64,000 nt of DNA from Callorhinus ursinus (GCF_003265705.1 NW_020313044.1:5233619-5297618); one strand, 5' to 3'; shown: positions 34,121 to 47,410, counted from the stretch's first letter. Numbers and translations are program-made. Notes: a model not told the origin generated them from the letters alone.

Positions 34121-34639
34121 TTGACCCTTTACCACTGCAGAGCATATTCTTCTTGGGGAAGAATTTGTAATTTGTAATTTCCATTGTTCTTCCTCTTTTG
34201 ATGCCTTCTTTTTCTCTGTTTTGGGCAACTCTTCATCAGGTTTTGGGAACTTGATGCCAATCTCAGTTTCATTTCTGGTGTGTTCAGGAAGTGACCCATA
34301 TTTTAATCCATATTTGGCAGTAACCGAAATAAATTGGCTTGGTTCATTATCAAAATGCAGAATATGTATTTGTTCTGCTTCCAGCCTGAAATTCCCTTCA
34401 TGTTCACTTTTTTACTACATTCCACTTTATCAGCCTATCAAGGCCTCTTATTAAAGGCAGGAGAACTGTTTTTTCCTGCTTTATCAGAAAAAAAATGTTA
34501 GAATTGTGGATTTTTGTTTGTTGAACTTGGTGGATAGATTGAAAGATTTCGAAAAGGACTAAATTTCTTCCCTGAATCTCTGCCCTGCTGCCTATAGTTT
34601 GTACAGGTAAATTATGATGGAATGGATAGAAATCACATC

Positions 34640-34955
34640 ACTTTCTCAGATGCATTTTTTCCTGCAAGCAAGTACCTTCTTCAGGTCTTTGCTCTGTTGT
34701 CACTTTCTCAGTGGCCTCCCCTGACAGCCCTTCTCCCATCCCAGTTTTTTGTTCTAGTTTTATCTGTAGTACTTTTCTCATTCTAACATACTATATAATC
34801 TCTCTATCATGGTTTCTTTTTGTCTATCTCTCCTTTCTAGAATAAAAACTCGACAAGAGCAAGGTATTTGTCTTTGCTCACTTCTGTATTCCTAGTGCTT
34901 AGAATGGCATCTGGTACATAAATAAATATTCACTGAATGAATGAATGAATGAATG
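34640..34955 (+). repeat. L2 LINE 3' end with (GAAT)n terminus
   Basis: 'tcttcaggtctttgctctgt', 'gtggcctcccctgacagccc', 'tgtattcctagtgcttagaa', 'tggcatctggtacataaata' and a terminal GAATGAATGAATGAATG array are the L2 3' end in sense orientation. Confidence 0.8.
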
Positions 34956-34984
34956 CTTTGATTCCTATGTCAGAATATTTACTA

Positions 34985-35170
34985 CATCCTATTCTTTCTG
35001 GCCTAGAAGTCATAGGACTTGGGTTTGAATATTGACTCTGCCACAAATTGCCTCTGTCTTTGAGCAAATCATTTAATCTCTGAGCACTGTAGTTTTCTTA
35101 TCTTTAAAATAAGGGGTTAGAGTAAATGATTGCTAAAGTTCCTACTTGGTCTGTAGTTCTGTGATTATAA
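34985..35170 (+). repeat. MIR SINE
   Basis: 'tcataggacttgggtttgaa', 'tattgactctgccacaaatt', 'gagcaaatcatttaatctct' and 'ttcttatctttaaaataagg' match MIR in order. Confidence 0.75.
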
Positions 35171-35344
35171 TCTCTGGTTAAAAGAAACGATGTATTGCTA
35201 TTAAAATTGCCACAGATATTTCCTAAAAAGTTTGAATTTCATTGGTGGGCAAAGTGGATTGAAAGAGAGTTTCAGAAAAGTTTTCAGGGGTACTCTCTGC
35301 CTTCCCTAAAACAGTTCTCAAGTATTCTAGTATGGTTGCTTTCA

Positions 35345-35620
35345 AGCACCTTTCCATCAGCCCTTTTAAGATAAAGTCTTAATGTCTAGATAGGGGTTTC
35401 TGAGCCCTGCATACTCTGACCCAGCCTGATTCCTCCAGCTTCACACTGCTTCTGGGTGTCTAGGCACTGTGTTTCAGTCCTTCTGATTTGTTTCTGTTTC
35501 TTGAATGAATGATGGGTTTCCCAGCATCAGTCCACTGAATATTTCTGTTCCTTCCACATGGTGTCCTTGGTTCCTTCCCTATCCCACTTTGTTTGACCAC
35601 TGCCTACTTATACTTTAGGT
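35345..35620 (+). repeat. L2 LINE fragment
   Basis: 'aagataaagtcttaatgtct', 'ctgcatactctgacccagcc', 'agcttcacactgcttctggg' and 'ctgttccttccacatggtgt' follow L2. Confidence 0.65.
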
Positions 35621-36594
35621 CTCAACACACAGTGGGTCTGGACTTAGGGAGGGATTAGCAACAGGGTTCCAGTTTCACTGGGAATCTCACTAGCTAAAGT
35701 GTGGAGACAGGAAAGGGTGGAGTTTGCTCAGGAACTCTAGTCTGGGTTGGCTGGAGCAGCTCTGCACTAAAAATGCTAGGGTTTTTGGGATTAGATTGTG
35801 GAAGGTTTGGGTGCCACAGTGAAGAGTCTGTCTTCCTTCCCTGGGTACTGGGAAGCCACTGTGAGTTTTCTGAGCAGCACGGTGACATAGTAAAAATTGT
35901 ATGAACTAAACAACATAGATATACCTCTATCAGCATTGAAAACATTATTTCCCTAATCCCTAAAGCATACTTGGTGGGGAGTGGGTAGGGATAAATGCTA
36001 GGGTTCCTGTTTTGTACATGGGAAAAAGCTGGGACACATAGTGATTAAAGGACTTATTTTAGGCGTCACAGAAAAGCAGTATTGAGCCAATAAGTGTTTT
36101 TATAATTGGATAGAGTGGTGGTCTGCAAGACTCATGAATGCTGTAAGTGGCTTCGTTCATTTTTTCAAGCAGGTAGCAAGGTGAATGTTGTGTTGAGTGT
36201 TGAGAGGCAGTCCGTTAAAGGTGACTGACTCATGGATGCTTCTGGAAGCTTTGGCAGAGACTTGGATTCTGTTTAGGAGATAATGGGCTACTTTTGGGGG
36301 TGGATACAGGTTGCTTCTTTCTATCATGCCCGTGCTCACCCTGTGTGGTTGCTATATGTCTAGATTTAGCAAGATCAAGGAGTAGGAAGATAGTGATTCC
36401 TCTCCTGGTTAGTTTAGGAGGAGTGTTTTCATAGCCTCATCTGTGATTCTGTTTATTTAAACTTTAAGGCAGGTATTTGGGTTTTGCAGTTTCGTTAAAG
36501 ATTGTGTTTAAAGCTAGGTTTGGAAATGAAAGACTTTAGTGGTATAATATCTAATCCCCAGTGACTGCTTACTACTCTGCATTGGATGTGCTTT

Positions 36595-36715
36595 GCAAAC
36601 TTTAATATGCATCCAGATTGCCTGGGGACCTCGTTAAAAGGCAGATTCTTAGGTGGGGCTTGAGATTACATTTCTTATAAGCTCCCAGTTGATATTGATG
36701 CTGCTGAGTTGCATG
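36595..36715 (+). repeat. MER5A-like DNA transposon fragment
   Basis: 'caaactttaatatgcatcca', 'cctggggacctcgttaaaag' and 'tgatattgatgctgctgagt' follow MER5A; ends are eroded. Confidence 0.6.
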
Positions 36716-36769
36716 TGCTAGACCTGGATTTCCCTTCTTCCTTTCCGGTCTGCCCAGCCTTTTTCGTTC

Positions 36770-37110
36770 TTGGCATCTCAGATACCTCTGTAGCCAGAAT
36801 GGTCTTTTCAAAATGAAAATCTGATCTTATCACCTTACTGCTTCGAACCCCTGCTGGCTCCCCCTTGTACTCATATATAATGGTCCTACCCATTTGCCTT
36901 TCCAGCCTCATCTCATACCATCTTTGCATTTTCCAGCCATCAGGTCTCTTTTTTTGCCCCTTTTTGCCTCCCACCCTGAACTTTGGCGCACATAATTCCC
37001 TCTGATGCAGCCCTCCTCCACCTTCCTTCCACTTGCTATTCTTCCTTCCAATCTCAGTTCAAGTGTTGTTTCCTCTGGAAGCTGCCCCTGGCTTCCCAGT
37101 GTAGTGACCT
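36770..37110 (+). repeat. L2 LINE fragment
   Basis: 'caaaatgaaaatctgatctt', 'tgctggctcccccttgtact', 'ttccttccaatctcagttca' and 'agtgttgtttcctctggaag' follow L2 in sense. The + frame at 37005-37394 begins in this relic and is not a gene. Confidence 0.7.
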
Positions 37111-39264
37111 TTTGCCGTTGCCTCTTGGGCCATTGCCAGGCCATTCTGGCACATAGCTGGGGCCAGCATCAAGGAAATAGGGGGTTTGGTTGGTGCGTTG
37201 CTGGATATTGTTTTCTAATTGTTCCCTCAAGTGGAACGTTGTGCATCATTTTAGGAAGTTGTAGATTGCACAAGAGGTGCCTTTCAGAAGCTACTCTGCT
37301 TGGAAGGGTGGTGATGGTGAAAGTGTACTTGATGGTGTGTAGGAGGAAGGGGATGAGCAAAGAGTTTCTGCCAGGAACGACTCATGTCATCTAAAGCTGG
37401 GTTTGGAGGCTGCTGTTTATATGTACACACTCAATGAATGGTCGGTCATATGTCCCTCTCCCTACTCCCATGCTTCTCCTTTTTCTCTTGTTCTTGTAGT
37501 TTTATACAAGCAGAAACTAAATCCCAAAGGAAGAAATTGCCTAGTTCAGGGCTGTAAGAGAAAAGAAACCCAGGTCTGATTACAACCCAGGCTTCTTCAT
37601 GCACCAGGCCATTGCCGGTGTGCATTTGCTTCTTGAAGCCTAGCAGCCTTTGACAGCTTCCTGGGTGTGTGAACAGCCCTGCTTAGGTCATGCTTTTCTT
37701 CCCGAACTGGAATGCATTGAAGAGATGCCCTGAATATGTTTGGCAGAAAATCCAACACACCTCACTAGTTAGTCACCTTTCCTGCTGTGTCACTCTTTTA
37801 GCAGTGACTACTGTCAGAAGTAACATCTGTGGGTTTTTTAGAGGCATCTTTTAATGGTCCTCCCCCTGCTCCCACTCCCACTTTGGAGATTTGTCCTCTG
37901 CATTTTGGAGTCTTCTTATAACTTACTACAATTTAGACTATAAGGTCCATTTAGATTCTGATCTTGATGGGCCTGTGGCTATATCCTAAGTTGTCTGTGT
38001 AGTGACTGGCACATAATAGCCACTCCACACGTGGTCATAGGAGAAATGTCTTAATTTATAATATATTGGGCAGGCACACCTTCCCCCATCTTTCAGCAGT
38101 CCTGGCAATGATTCTTTGAGGCTGAGGGTGTTTGTGCCTGTGAAATCCTTAGCAGGATCTCTTCCTTGCGCTGTAGGGAGTGACATGAGCCACAGGAGCA
38201 CATTTGTAATTGGCTTCACAGCTGCTTATTCCCTTGCTTGAATTCACTGGCTTGAGCTGTGGGATGTACAGTGTTAAACGAAATGGCTTGGTCCACTGGG
38301 GCAAATCTCAAGGTGGTACCTTGTTATCTTCCTATTATCCTTGAATGTGAGCTCTGAGAGGGGCCATACTTATCTTCCCATTGTTTGCTACAGTGATCCA
38401 GAGAGCAATGAGTACAGAATAAATAACTACAGAAAATCCAGACTAAATGGATGAAGGATGAATACATTCATCCTAACTTAAAGGTTGGGGTGCATGCAGA
38501 GCTGGGGAGGCTGCACAGCTTATTCACGTCTGTTCTCTGTGACTCATTGGAGTCCCTTCCCTCCCTTTCTCCCTTCCTCCCTCCCTCTTTCTTTATTTTG
38601 GGCTTCTCTTCCGTTAAACTGCCGTCAGAAGGCCAAGCTCTTTTTCTTTTCTAATCCCATTATTTGTGCTTCATTACTAGACCTGCTTGTGGTGTTAGCT
38701 TGGTAATTTCCTGACTTTCCATGACTCTCTTCAGGAGCCTGGCATTGTGTTCTCATGTGCTTTGAACTTCCTAGTTATATGCTCTTTGCAAGCTGAGGGG
38801 TCTTAGCATCAGGGTGGGAGGAAAGTGGGGGCCATGGTAGAGAGAGATGGAAATGATGTGGGTTCATTTCTTGTTCCAGTCTACGCAAGTGTCCAGACCT
38901 CCATCTCGTGTGGTTCCGATCTCTCTGAGGAGGAACACAGGGTCTCTGATGGGGCTCTGGGCAGAGAGTGTGTGTCTGTGTGTAGGATTCAATCATCAGC
39001 TCACTGTAGGTGCCGCTTTCTGTGTGAGGCATCTTTGATTGCAAGATGGGTGGCTCTGTGGTTTCGTTGGTTAAAGCACAGGGCTGATGGCTTTTTCTTT
39101 CTTTTAAAAATAGTTTTCAGGACATAGCTTTGATTCTTTTCTTTGGTCTTGAGCTGTGGAATTTCCGTAGAAACCTTTTGAATTGCGTCTTACACACCAT
39201 CCAGTTCTACCTCCTGTCATCTTAAAGTTTTATCAGTGCTTCTAGTGCTGCCCTGGGGAATAGT

Positions 39265-39425
39265 GATGGTCATAATTAATATCTGCTGATGACACCCTAT
39301 GTGCTAGACCTTCTGTAAATCCTGTATACACTCTCATTGAATCCTCAAAATAGTCTTATAAGGTAGTGATAGTATTGCTGTTGGCACCATCTCCATTTTA
39401 TAGGTGAAGAAACTCATGAGATCCA
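39265..39425 (-). repeat. MIR SINE fragment
   Basis: 'acaccctatgtgctagacct', 'ctctcattgaatcctcaaaa', 'tagtcttataaggtagtgat' and 'tccattttataggtgaagaa' follow reversed MIR. Confidence 0.75.
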
Positions 39426-40609
39426 TTTGGAAAGATATTAGATACCCCTTTTTGTTTAAACCAACAAAAAGAAAAGAAAAAACGTAAGCATCCCTTTGAG
39501 AAAAAGGAATGTGTACCTTGCCTGAATCATAGGCATATTTTCTAGGCTGCCGGTTAAGGTGTAAGATTCAGTACAGGGTCCCCCCCCCCTTTTCTTTTTT
39601 AGAACTGTTACCAAGGAGATATATTGCCTTCCAAAGGCAAATACGATGAAGATTTTCCCCTGCTTTTGGCTACTCTTTTGTTTGAAGAATGTCACCATAT
39701 CCAACTGTTTTCCTTACAGGGAAGAGGGATAAAAATGCCTTGTCGTGAACTCTTGTGGTTAGAGTGTTCCAACCTCTCTCTCTCTCTCTTTTTTTTTAAA
39801 TGAATTCAATCCATGCCATTCCTATTCATCTGTAATGCCAGCCATTGGTAAGAGTGTCCGTATAAGCATTTGCCTTCTGTCTACTCAGACAAGAGTGGAT
39901 GTGAGTTAGATTCAGTCACCTTGTGGGAAGTGGATAAAACTGGACTGAAAAAATGGACGTCAAAGAGGGTCTGTTCCTTCTTAAATCCCTGGCAGCTCTA
40001 GAGGTGATGAGCATTGAGAAAAACTGTTTTGTGTTATCTTCTATAGGAATGAGGCATTTGTTCACAACAAATGTCCAGGGAATTTTCTTTCTTTACAGAA
40101 ATGACTACAGTTTTGTCACTTGTAGCCCAGTCCCATTATCACTGCTCAAGAAGGATATACATGAACGTGTTGAAGTTGCCATTTTTCAGATTTCATTTGA
40201 TTCTCCTAGTCTCATTTTCAGAGCATCCTTTAATAGAGCTGTAGCCAAATAGCAGGATGTAACATATTTAAAGTTTTGTCACCTTTTGTTTTTTCTGTCC
40301 TCAGTTTTAGTAGGAAGTCTCCTGAGAAGTGAAATTGCTGAGGTCTGGAGCAGGATGGAAGAGAGAAAAAGCAATTTGCATCGTTAACTGAAGGGGCTTT
40401 AGAGTGCTTTGTGGATTGAAGTTTCTCAGTTTTATTAATGAGAAGTAGGTATTGGAAAAACATATCTTGATGGCTTTGTTGAGATGTAATTCACATGCCA
40501 AGGCACTGGAAATTTGGAATTAGCTCAGGGACATCTGAGGAGACAGTGGGCTGAGTCTGGGACAGGCGAAAAGGCTCCTAGACTTTACTTTTTGGTTCAA
40601 ATTGGGAGA

Positions 40610-40775
40610 CCTCAACTTGAGTTTGACTCTTCCTTCTCTAAGCCTCAGTCCCTCACCTGTAAGATAGAGATAATAATACATGGCCTACTTTGTAAGGCTG
40701 ATTTGAGGATTCAGTGAGCTAGTATAGCATGTAAAGTGCTTAGCTGGCACACCCTCAGTAAATGGTAGCCAATGT
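40610..40775 (+). repeat. MIR SINE
   Basis: 'aagcctcagtccctcacctg', 'taagatagagataataatac', 'gcatgtaaagtgcttagctg' and 'cacaccctcagtaaatggta' are collinear with MIR. Confidence 0.75.
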
Positions 40776-40846
40776 AGACCCTTAAACCAGCTTCAGACAC
40801 AGAGTCATTGAATTTGGGAACCTTATTTTTCTGGCCTATATAGCGG

Positions 40847-40938
40847 GGTGGTGGTGGTGGTGGTGGTGGTGGTGGTGGTGGTGGTGGTGGTGGTGGTGGT
40901 GGTGGTGGTGGTGTGTGTGTGTGTGTGTGTGTGTGTGT
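40847..40938 (+). repeat. Compound microsatellite (GGT)22(GT)13
   Basis: By direct count, 22 uninterrupted GGT units (40847-40912) run into 13 uninterrupted GT units (40913-40938), followed by 'aggtgtgtgg'. Both halves are pure, which predicts high length polymorphism. It is not in any recognised repeat. Confidence 0.97.
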
Positions 40939-41719
40939 AGGTGTGTGGTTAAAGAATAGTCATTTGAATTGGAAAATGCATGTCTTATGTTAGGGAAATA
41001 AAATAGTTATCTGTGGTACCAATTTAACCTAGAGGTACCAGATAAAATATAGGATGCCCAGTTAAATTTGAATTTCAGATAAAGAACAAAAATTTGGTAG
41101 TGTAAGTCAGTCCCCAGATATTTGTTGGTTACCTTAACTTCGGCTGGTTGTCTTATATTTTTATTTGTGAATTCTGGCAACCCTAGTATAATCCCATTGT
41201 TTCCTTTTTGGAATCTTTTGGCTACCTTTATGACAACTACAAATGAGGCAAGGAATTTCTAATAGGATGTAGGGATATGATTTTATTTGCATTTCTCCCG
41301 TAGCCCTATCCTTTGTTGTTGCTAGGAGAAACCTGGCCTTTTGTGAGTAGCCACATCATGCACTAAAACACTGATTGCATAGCAGCCAAAAATCTTTGTT
41401 GAGAAATCAGAAGGAAATCTCTCTGATGGCACTTCCTCAACTTCATAGTATTGCTAAGGCTGTGCTGAGGAGGATGTTGGGAATGGAATTGCAAATGTCT
41501 GGTCATGATGTTCACTTTTCACCTTGGGGCTCTACGGGTGGGAACTGTGTTTTCAGGCTTCAGCAGCCTTTTGGAAGCCTTACTTGTGCAGGACTCCAAC
41601 AACGAGCATCCCTTGTGTGCAGGTCTAGGGAACACATGAATACCAAAGAAATGAAAATCCTGCTCCTTGATAACTGAGGAATGTATAGTTTCATGGAGAG
41701 ATAGGATCAGCGTGTATCA

Positions 41720-41935
41720 ATAATTGAAATAGTTTAGTGAGTGCTTCCTTTGTGACTTTCCTTCAACACTGGTAGGTGCTTTACATGCATTGTTAAAGTA
41801 ATCTTCACAGCAGCTCCATGAGCAAGATCCTATGATTATCCCCATCTTCCACATTAGGAAATTGAAGCTTAAAATAATGGATTGGAGCCTGGAGCCACAC
41901 ACAGGTTGGTCTGACTTAAAAGCCTCTGTTCTCTT
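41720..41935 (-). repeat. MIR SINE
   Basis: 'tagtgagtgcttcctttgtg', 'ggtgctttacatgcattgtt', 'cagcagctccatgagcaaga', 'cacattaggaaattgaagct' are collinear with reversed MIR. Confidence 0.75.
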
Positions 41936-42319
41936 TTTCTCTTGCATCAAAAATTGCATGTATAGGTTGAATCACATGAAATTACCAGTATTTGACCAAT
42001 TCTTTTTGACCTACAAAAATGACAATTGCATATGGGGTTCAACCTAGTCCAAAGAATTAGGTGGTATACATACATATGTACACACACACACGCAACTCAA
42101 TTCACCACTATTACATGTGACTTCTGTATTACACATGACTTACTGAGGCTGACTTGGGTGAATGAGATATGTGGACCTAGTTAAGGCTTATCAGAGAGGA
42201 TTCTGGGAAATTAGTTTTCATTTCTTTACTTGTTTACTTACCCACTCACTCAGTAGCTCACTCATTGAATAGAAGCTCACGAAATTCTTCCAAGCATTAT
42301 ATTAAGCATAATTTTTAGC

Positions 42320-42780
42320 AGGCTTTTAACCCCCGCTTTTTATTATGAAAAATTTTGTTCCTGCCTCTTTGTAGTGAATCCTCCTCTCACCCTTAGGCAA
42401 CTACTGATCTGTTTTCTGTATGCTGGCCATTTCTGGGCATTTCATAGAAATGGAATCATGCGACATGTGGGCTTCTGTGTCTGGCTTCTTTTACTTAGCC
42501 TAATATTTTTCAGGTTCATTCATGTTGTAGCATGTGTCACTAGTTTGTTCTTTTCTGTTGCTGAGTGGTATTCCATTGTATAGATACACTACATTTTGTG
42601 TTTCTATTCACCAATTAAAAGATATTTGGGTCATTTCTACTCTTTGGCTGTTATGTACATCGATACTATGAATATTTTTAACAAGTTTTTGTGTGGATGT
42701 GTATTTTCATTTCTCTTGGGTAAATCGGAGTGAAATTGTGGGGTCATGTGGCAAATTTACGTTTAATTTAAGCAGATATT
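42320..42780 (-). repeat. L1M-type LINE fragment
   Basis: 'aggcaactactgatctgttt', 'agaaatggaatcatgcgaca', 'ttcattcatgttgtagcatg', 'gagtggtattccattgtata', 'tttcatttctcttgggtaaa' follow reversed L1M. Confidence 0.85.
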
Positions 42781-43314
42781 TGAGAAAGGAGAGTGAAAAA
42801 TGGCTTTATACAAAGGCTTAAAAGTAGAAATGAGGTTTGGGTTAGTCAGCTAGGCAGTGGTAACCTGGAGTTAAAGTACCAGAACCCAGAAAGGAGAGCT
42901 AGACAGATTTTCAACTGCGAGAGTGAAGAAGGGCTGCTGGAGTCAGCCAGAGAGATCCTGATGTCCATGAAGGCTAATGCTGTTTCTCTTTTTATACTTG
43001 GCAGCATGGGCAAAAGGCTTCTCTTCCCACTGTTGTTCATGGACACAGACCCTGGAATACCATTTCATAATCTTCCAACACTGATAGTCCTTAACAGGAA
43101 AGTAGTGATGCCTCCTTCTAGAGCATCAGTTCTCAAATGCTGAGTCCCAGTTTCTCCTGAGAAAAATATAGACAGTATAAGTAATGAGTTTTTCATAAAG
43201 TTAAATTTATCTAAAGCAGAGGTCTGTGTCTTATTCTGAGTTATCTTTCTTACTATTTTGGAATAGGTTAAGACTATTGTTTTTTATATTAAGTGATAGG
43301 GAAATACATTTTTT

Positions 43315-43514
43315 AAAAAAGATTTATTCATTTATTTGAAAGAAGAGAGTGTGCAAGTGGTGGGGAGGGGGAGAGGGAGAGAGAATCCTCAAGCAGACTC
43401 CCCCGCCAGGCATGGAGCCCTGTGTGGGGCTCGAATCCCATGACCCCAAGATCGTGACCTGAGCCGAAATCAGGAGTCGGCCGCTCAACTGACTGAGCCA
43501 CCCAGGCGCCCCAC
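43315..43514 (-). mobile_element. CanSINE with 14-bp perfect target duplication
   Basis: GAAATACATTTTTT at 43301-43314 and 43515-43528 is exact. Reversed body with 'tgtgtggggctcgaatccca' and head 'actgagccacccaggcgccc'. Confidence 0.95.
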
Positions 43515-44189
43515 GAAATACATTTTTTGAATGATTGTGCTTGCCAGAATAAAATATTGGCAAACAAATGCTTGTGTGTGTCTGTGTCTGTTTTTAGTTT
43601 AAGTTGGTTGTTTAGATCCCCAAATCTAGGAACCACTGCTCCAGAGAAAGTTTTGGGAAGGAGGTTGTTGGAATCCATGGTGGCCCTTGTGTTTTGCCTC
43701 CTTCCTGGTTATCTTCTATAATTGTGGAGGGTAGGCAACTGCAGTGAGGCCTGGATGAGACCAACCTAAAAGGTTAGTAAAAATCAAGAGAAGATCCTCA
43801 CAAGCACAAAACCCTGTTACTTAGACATCTGACTCTGTAAATATATGCAGTCGATGGGCACTTGCCATTTTCAATCACTTTGGTGGTGTGAGGAGGCCAG
43901 AACCAAGCTCAGGGTGGATTTCTTTATACATGTTTGGGCTAACCAACAGTTGATTCTGTTCAAGGTAAGTGGTTGTTTCCTTTGGATGCTGTGCAGAGAC
44001 CTGAGGCTCTGCACACAGTACTGTGGTGAGAAGTGTGGGGCAGGACAGCACCTGGTCCTGAGGGTGGAGGGAACCCTCAGTCCTGCTTTACAGTGCCCAT
44101 TCTCTAGCTTGGGGTTTAGGGAGTGGAATTTTTCTGTAATATGATCTTGAAGTACACATAACCATTTCCCCAATTAGTAGTAACAATAG

Positions 44190-44480
44190 TGATGATGCCA
44201 TGCATGACATTAATAAGAGTGAAGTGCATTGAGCCGAACACTCAGCCAAGTGCTTTCAGGCTGATGTAATCTGACCCTAGCAACAATTGTGTTAGAGAGA
44301 TACGGTTATTCCATTTTTGTGTGAAGCAATTTAGGGTCAGAAATGTTTAGTAACTTGTTCACTTAAGTTGCCACTGGATAAGAGATGCGGAGCTCACTGC
44401 CAGTAAGGGGACAAGCTGGGATTTAAACTCAGCCTATTTTCTTAAAAACCCAAGCCTCTCAGTTCAGCACTTTCTACCCT
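44190..44480 (-). repeat. MIR SINE
   Basis: 'gaacactcagccaagtgctt', 'ggttattccatttttgtgtg', 'gtaacttgttcacttaagtt' and 'gctgggatttaaactcagcc' follow reversed MIR; 'gaggctc'-like sequences precede it. Confidence 0.65.
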
Positions 44481-46439
44481 GGATTTCATTTCCAGAGGCC
44501 CAGCACTTTGGGTTCACCTTCCCTGCGGAGGTCTTGTATATGAAAAGGAAGTCGAGGATGGATTCTGTGGGCTGTGCTTATTAGCAAGGCCTCCCCGAGG
44601 CAGTCCACACAGCTCTGGTGTGTCTAATGTGCTTTATTTGCTGCCCCTCTGTGTACAGACAATTCTATTGATTCAGCCTTGGGAAGTCTTTGCCCTGGCT
44701 GACCTCTTCACCTCTTTTGTTGATACATCCCCAGAATCTTCCAAGTTCACACCCGAGTTGCAACCCCTGGCTCCTGGGGCTGAGGATGGGATGTGAGCAC
44801 CAGTCCTGCTGCTCATGGGCGTCTGTGGGCCAGAGGGTTCTGCTGCATCTCGTGCAGGGGGCTCCCCCCCTTGCCTGCCCTTGGGAAATGGGGGCTATTT
44901 TTATGTTATCTTCATGCAGTTCTCACAGGCCATATTTTAAATGCTTTGCCGTTTTCTATTGAAGAAGGTAGATCGGAAATGAGAAATTCGAAGGTTCTTT
45001 CCATTTCTCTTTTGTTTTTAAATTTAAGAGTGTATTTTGGGACAACATTGGCCTGCATAACAGTTGCATCTCTTGTATTTGCTAAACTTCGGCTATGGTT
45101 TGAGGTGGTGAAATCCCATTCATCTAACTAGTATCAGATTTTGCTTACTGGTACTGAAATACATTCTCCCTCCCTATTCTTCCCTTCCATTTCCCCTCGC
45201 TCCTCTCCAATTTAACATTTACCTTAGTTTTATCCTCAGCAAACAGTGAAATATGGGTGGTGTTACTATGTTTTGGTAAAATGGAGTCGCCAAGGCATGC
45301 AGTGGTTGAGTTGTGCAGTATTTGGCTAGAATTAGACCTAGAAACCAGGTCTTTTGACTGCTAGCCCAGCTCATTTCCTTCTTAGCACTTTGTGGAACAG
45401 ACTGACCATTGACAATGAGATCCAAGGACTGGGCAGAAACAGAGACCCCTCTTAGCTGGTGGTTGAACTGTATCCAGCATGGTCCATTTGTGTGGGACCA
45501 GGGTTGACCTCCAAGATGGACCAACCAGCCCCATGAAGAAAGAAGAGTTCTTTCATCAATGTGGAGGGTACCCTGGCTCCTTCCTATGCACTGCTGGAAG
45601 TTTCTAGCACTGGAAGAGAGTTGCAGAGCAGCTTTTCTTACCATGGATGAACTCAGAACATATGTCTTATCCGTATTTGGCACATGACTTACTAAGCTTG
45701 TATCCTTGTACTTGTCTGATTCTCTGGCAACTTGCCCATCAGTTAGTTGGCCATTTTTTAGGTAAGTACCCGTATGACCGGGTCTTCTGTTTTTAAGTCA
45801 TGAGCCTTGACTTTTATCAGAAATTTACAACTTTTCAAAGGACATAGTTGAATACAATTGTATGAAATGACAGTGTTAAATTTTGTAGTGTAGACATGTT
45901 AAAATGGAACTCAATAATGTGTGCACTCAGTGTCCTTTTTGAATGGTCTTATTTGCGTGATTTATCAGTCTGTTAGACATTTTTATTACTCAAGTTATCT
46001 GTACTCATTGTAGAATGGTTAGAAGATTCAGATAAGCAAAGAGGAAAAGAAAGGAAAAAAAAAATACATACTGTAAATAAAAGCCCCTTGAAAGAAGCCA
46101 GGATGTGGAGGGCTTTGAGCTTTCCAGGAGAGGTTGAGTCAGTTGGTGCAAGTCATTATCATTCCCAGAATTGTTCTTCTCTTCTCTTGTTCCAGATGCT
46201 AGAGATCAAGACAGGTTGGGCTGTCTGAACATGTGCTGGAGGAAGTCAAGGTAGCATTCATTTTTCTGCGTTCTCTTATGAGCCCAGATGGTTTGGGGTC
46301 CAGAAGTCCTGTTAATCTACCACCTACCACGGGTGGCTTTGAAAAGGGAAAATTAGTCCTTTGAGGTCCCCTGTTTATACAGTTGCTAGTTCTCAAGCTG
46401 AAAGGGGGAAACATAATCTTAGAGTCATACTTCTTCGCT

Positions 46440-46620
46440 TACTCCTTCCAGCCCTGCCGGAGCTGTCCATTCATTCACGCATTCATTCTTTAATTTATTC
46501 ATCCTTCTATCCATTCAGTATCTGATACTGTGCACCTACTGAGCACCAGGCATTGATTGCATTTGGTTCTGGAATACAGCATGAATAAGACAAGTCCCTA
46601 CTCTCATGAGCTTGCATTGG
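46440..46620 (-). repeat. L2 3'-end fragment
   Basis: 'cattcattctttaatttatt', 'gcacctactgagcaccaggc', 'ggttctggaatacagcatga' and 'ctactctcatgagcttgcat' follow reversed L2. Confidence 0.7.
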
Positions 46621-47410
46621 ATTGGTACAAGTTGTGGTATCAGTACTTGCCTTTCAGCTTTTCCTTCTATGGCCACAAATGCTTTCATCTGTCCCCCAAA
46701 GTTGACCAGACTCCTAGGTTCTGTCTTTGGAGTTCAGTTCACCCTCAGACCCATAGCCAACCTGAAACTTGATTGTCCCCAAAAGGGAAGATGAGGAGAA
46801 GGCAGCAGTTGGCTGGCTGAATTCTTTACAAAATGGGACTTTACTTTTGTTTGGGAGGAACAGGGTAGCAGATCATGGAGGGAGGGGTTCCTGGCTTTAT
46901 CAGAGAGAGAAGGCCTCATTGTGTGTTGTTGTTGGAACAGGTCCCAGAGACCGGTACAGTTCTTTGGACAGGGCTGAGCTAAGCTACCATGCCATAAAAT
47001 AATAGCCGAAAGAATCAGTGTGGAATTTAGGGGAGTATCAAAGGGAGCTCTATGTTACAGCTCTCTCCAGGCAGAGGGCAGGACTTCAGCCCTGGGTCAA
47101 GCCCTGTTGTTAACTTCGTCACGTATTAATGAACATGCCTTTGTATCTTGTGTCTGTTCATACTCTTTCTTGGTCCCTCTCAGTCTGTTATTGCTGTCTC
47201 TTTAGGTCTCTCCTTCATTGTGTAGTCATTTATTAAGGAATTTTGATGGAAAATTTAGAATTTAGTGTCTGTAAATTCTCTTTCTTTTGAGCTATGGCAT
47301 AGTTAGTTGGGTGGATGGGTGAGTTGCAGGGATGGGGGCGTTTGACACAGAGAACTTAAGAAAGTTCCGGGAAACCATATTTCCCAAACTTTAGTCACTT
47401 ACGTATTTCT

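Noticed and set aside
39040..39085. Possible old tRNA-SINE head ('gggtggctctgtggtttcgt')
   Set aside because: Resemblance is limited to about 30 bases, with no B box, body or tail in the expected place.
40465..40500. 25-base exact match to the L1M fragment at 25856-25880 (ttgttgagatgtaattcaca...)
   Set aside because: It is the most conserved phrase of an old L1 3' region and stops after about 30 bases, so it is most simply a tiny relic rather than a functional repeat.
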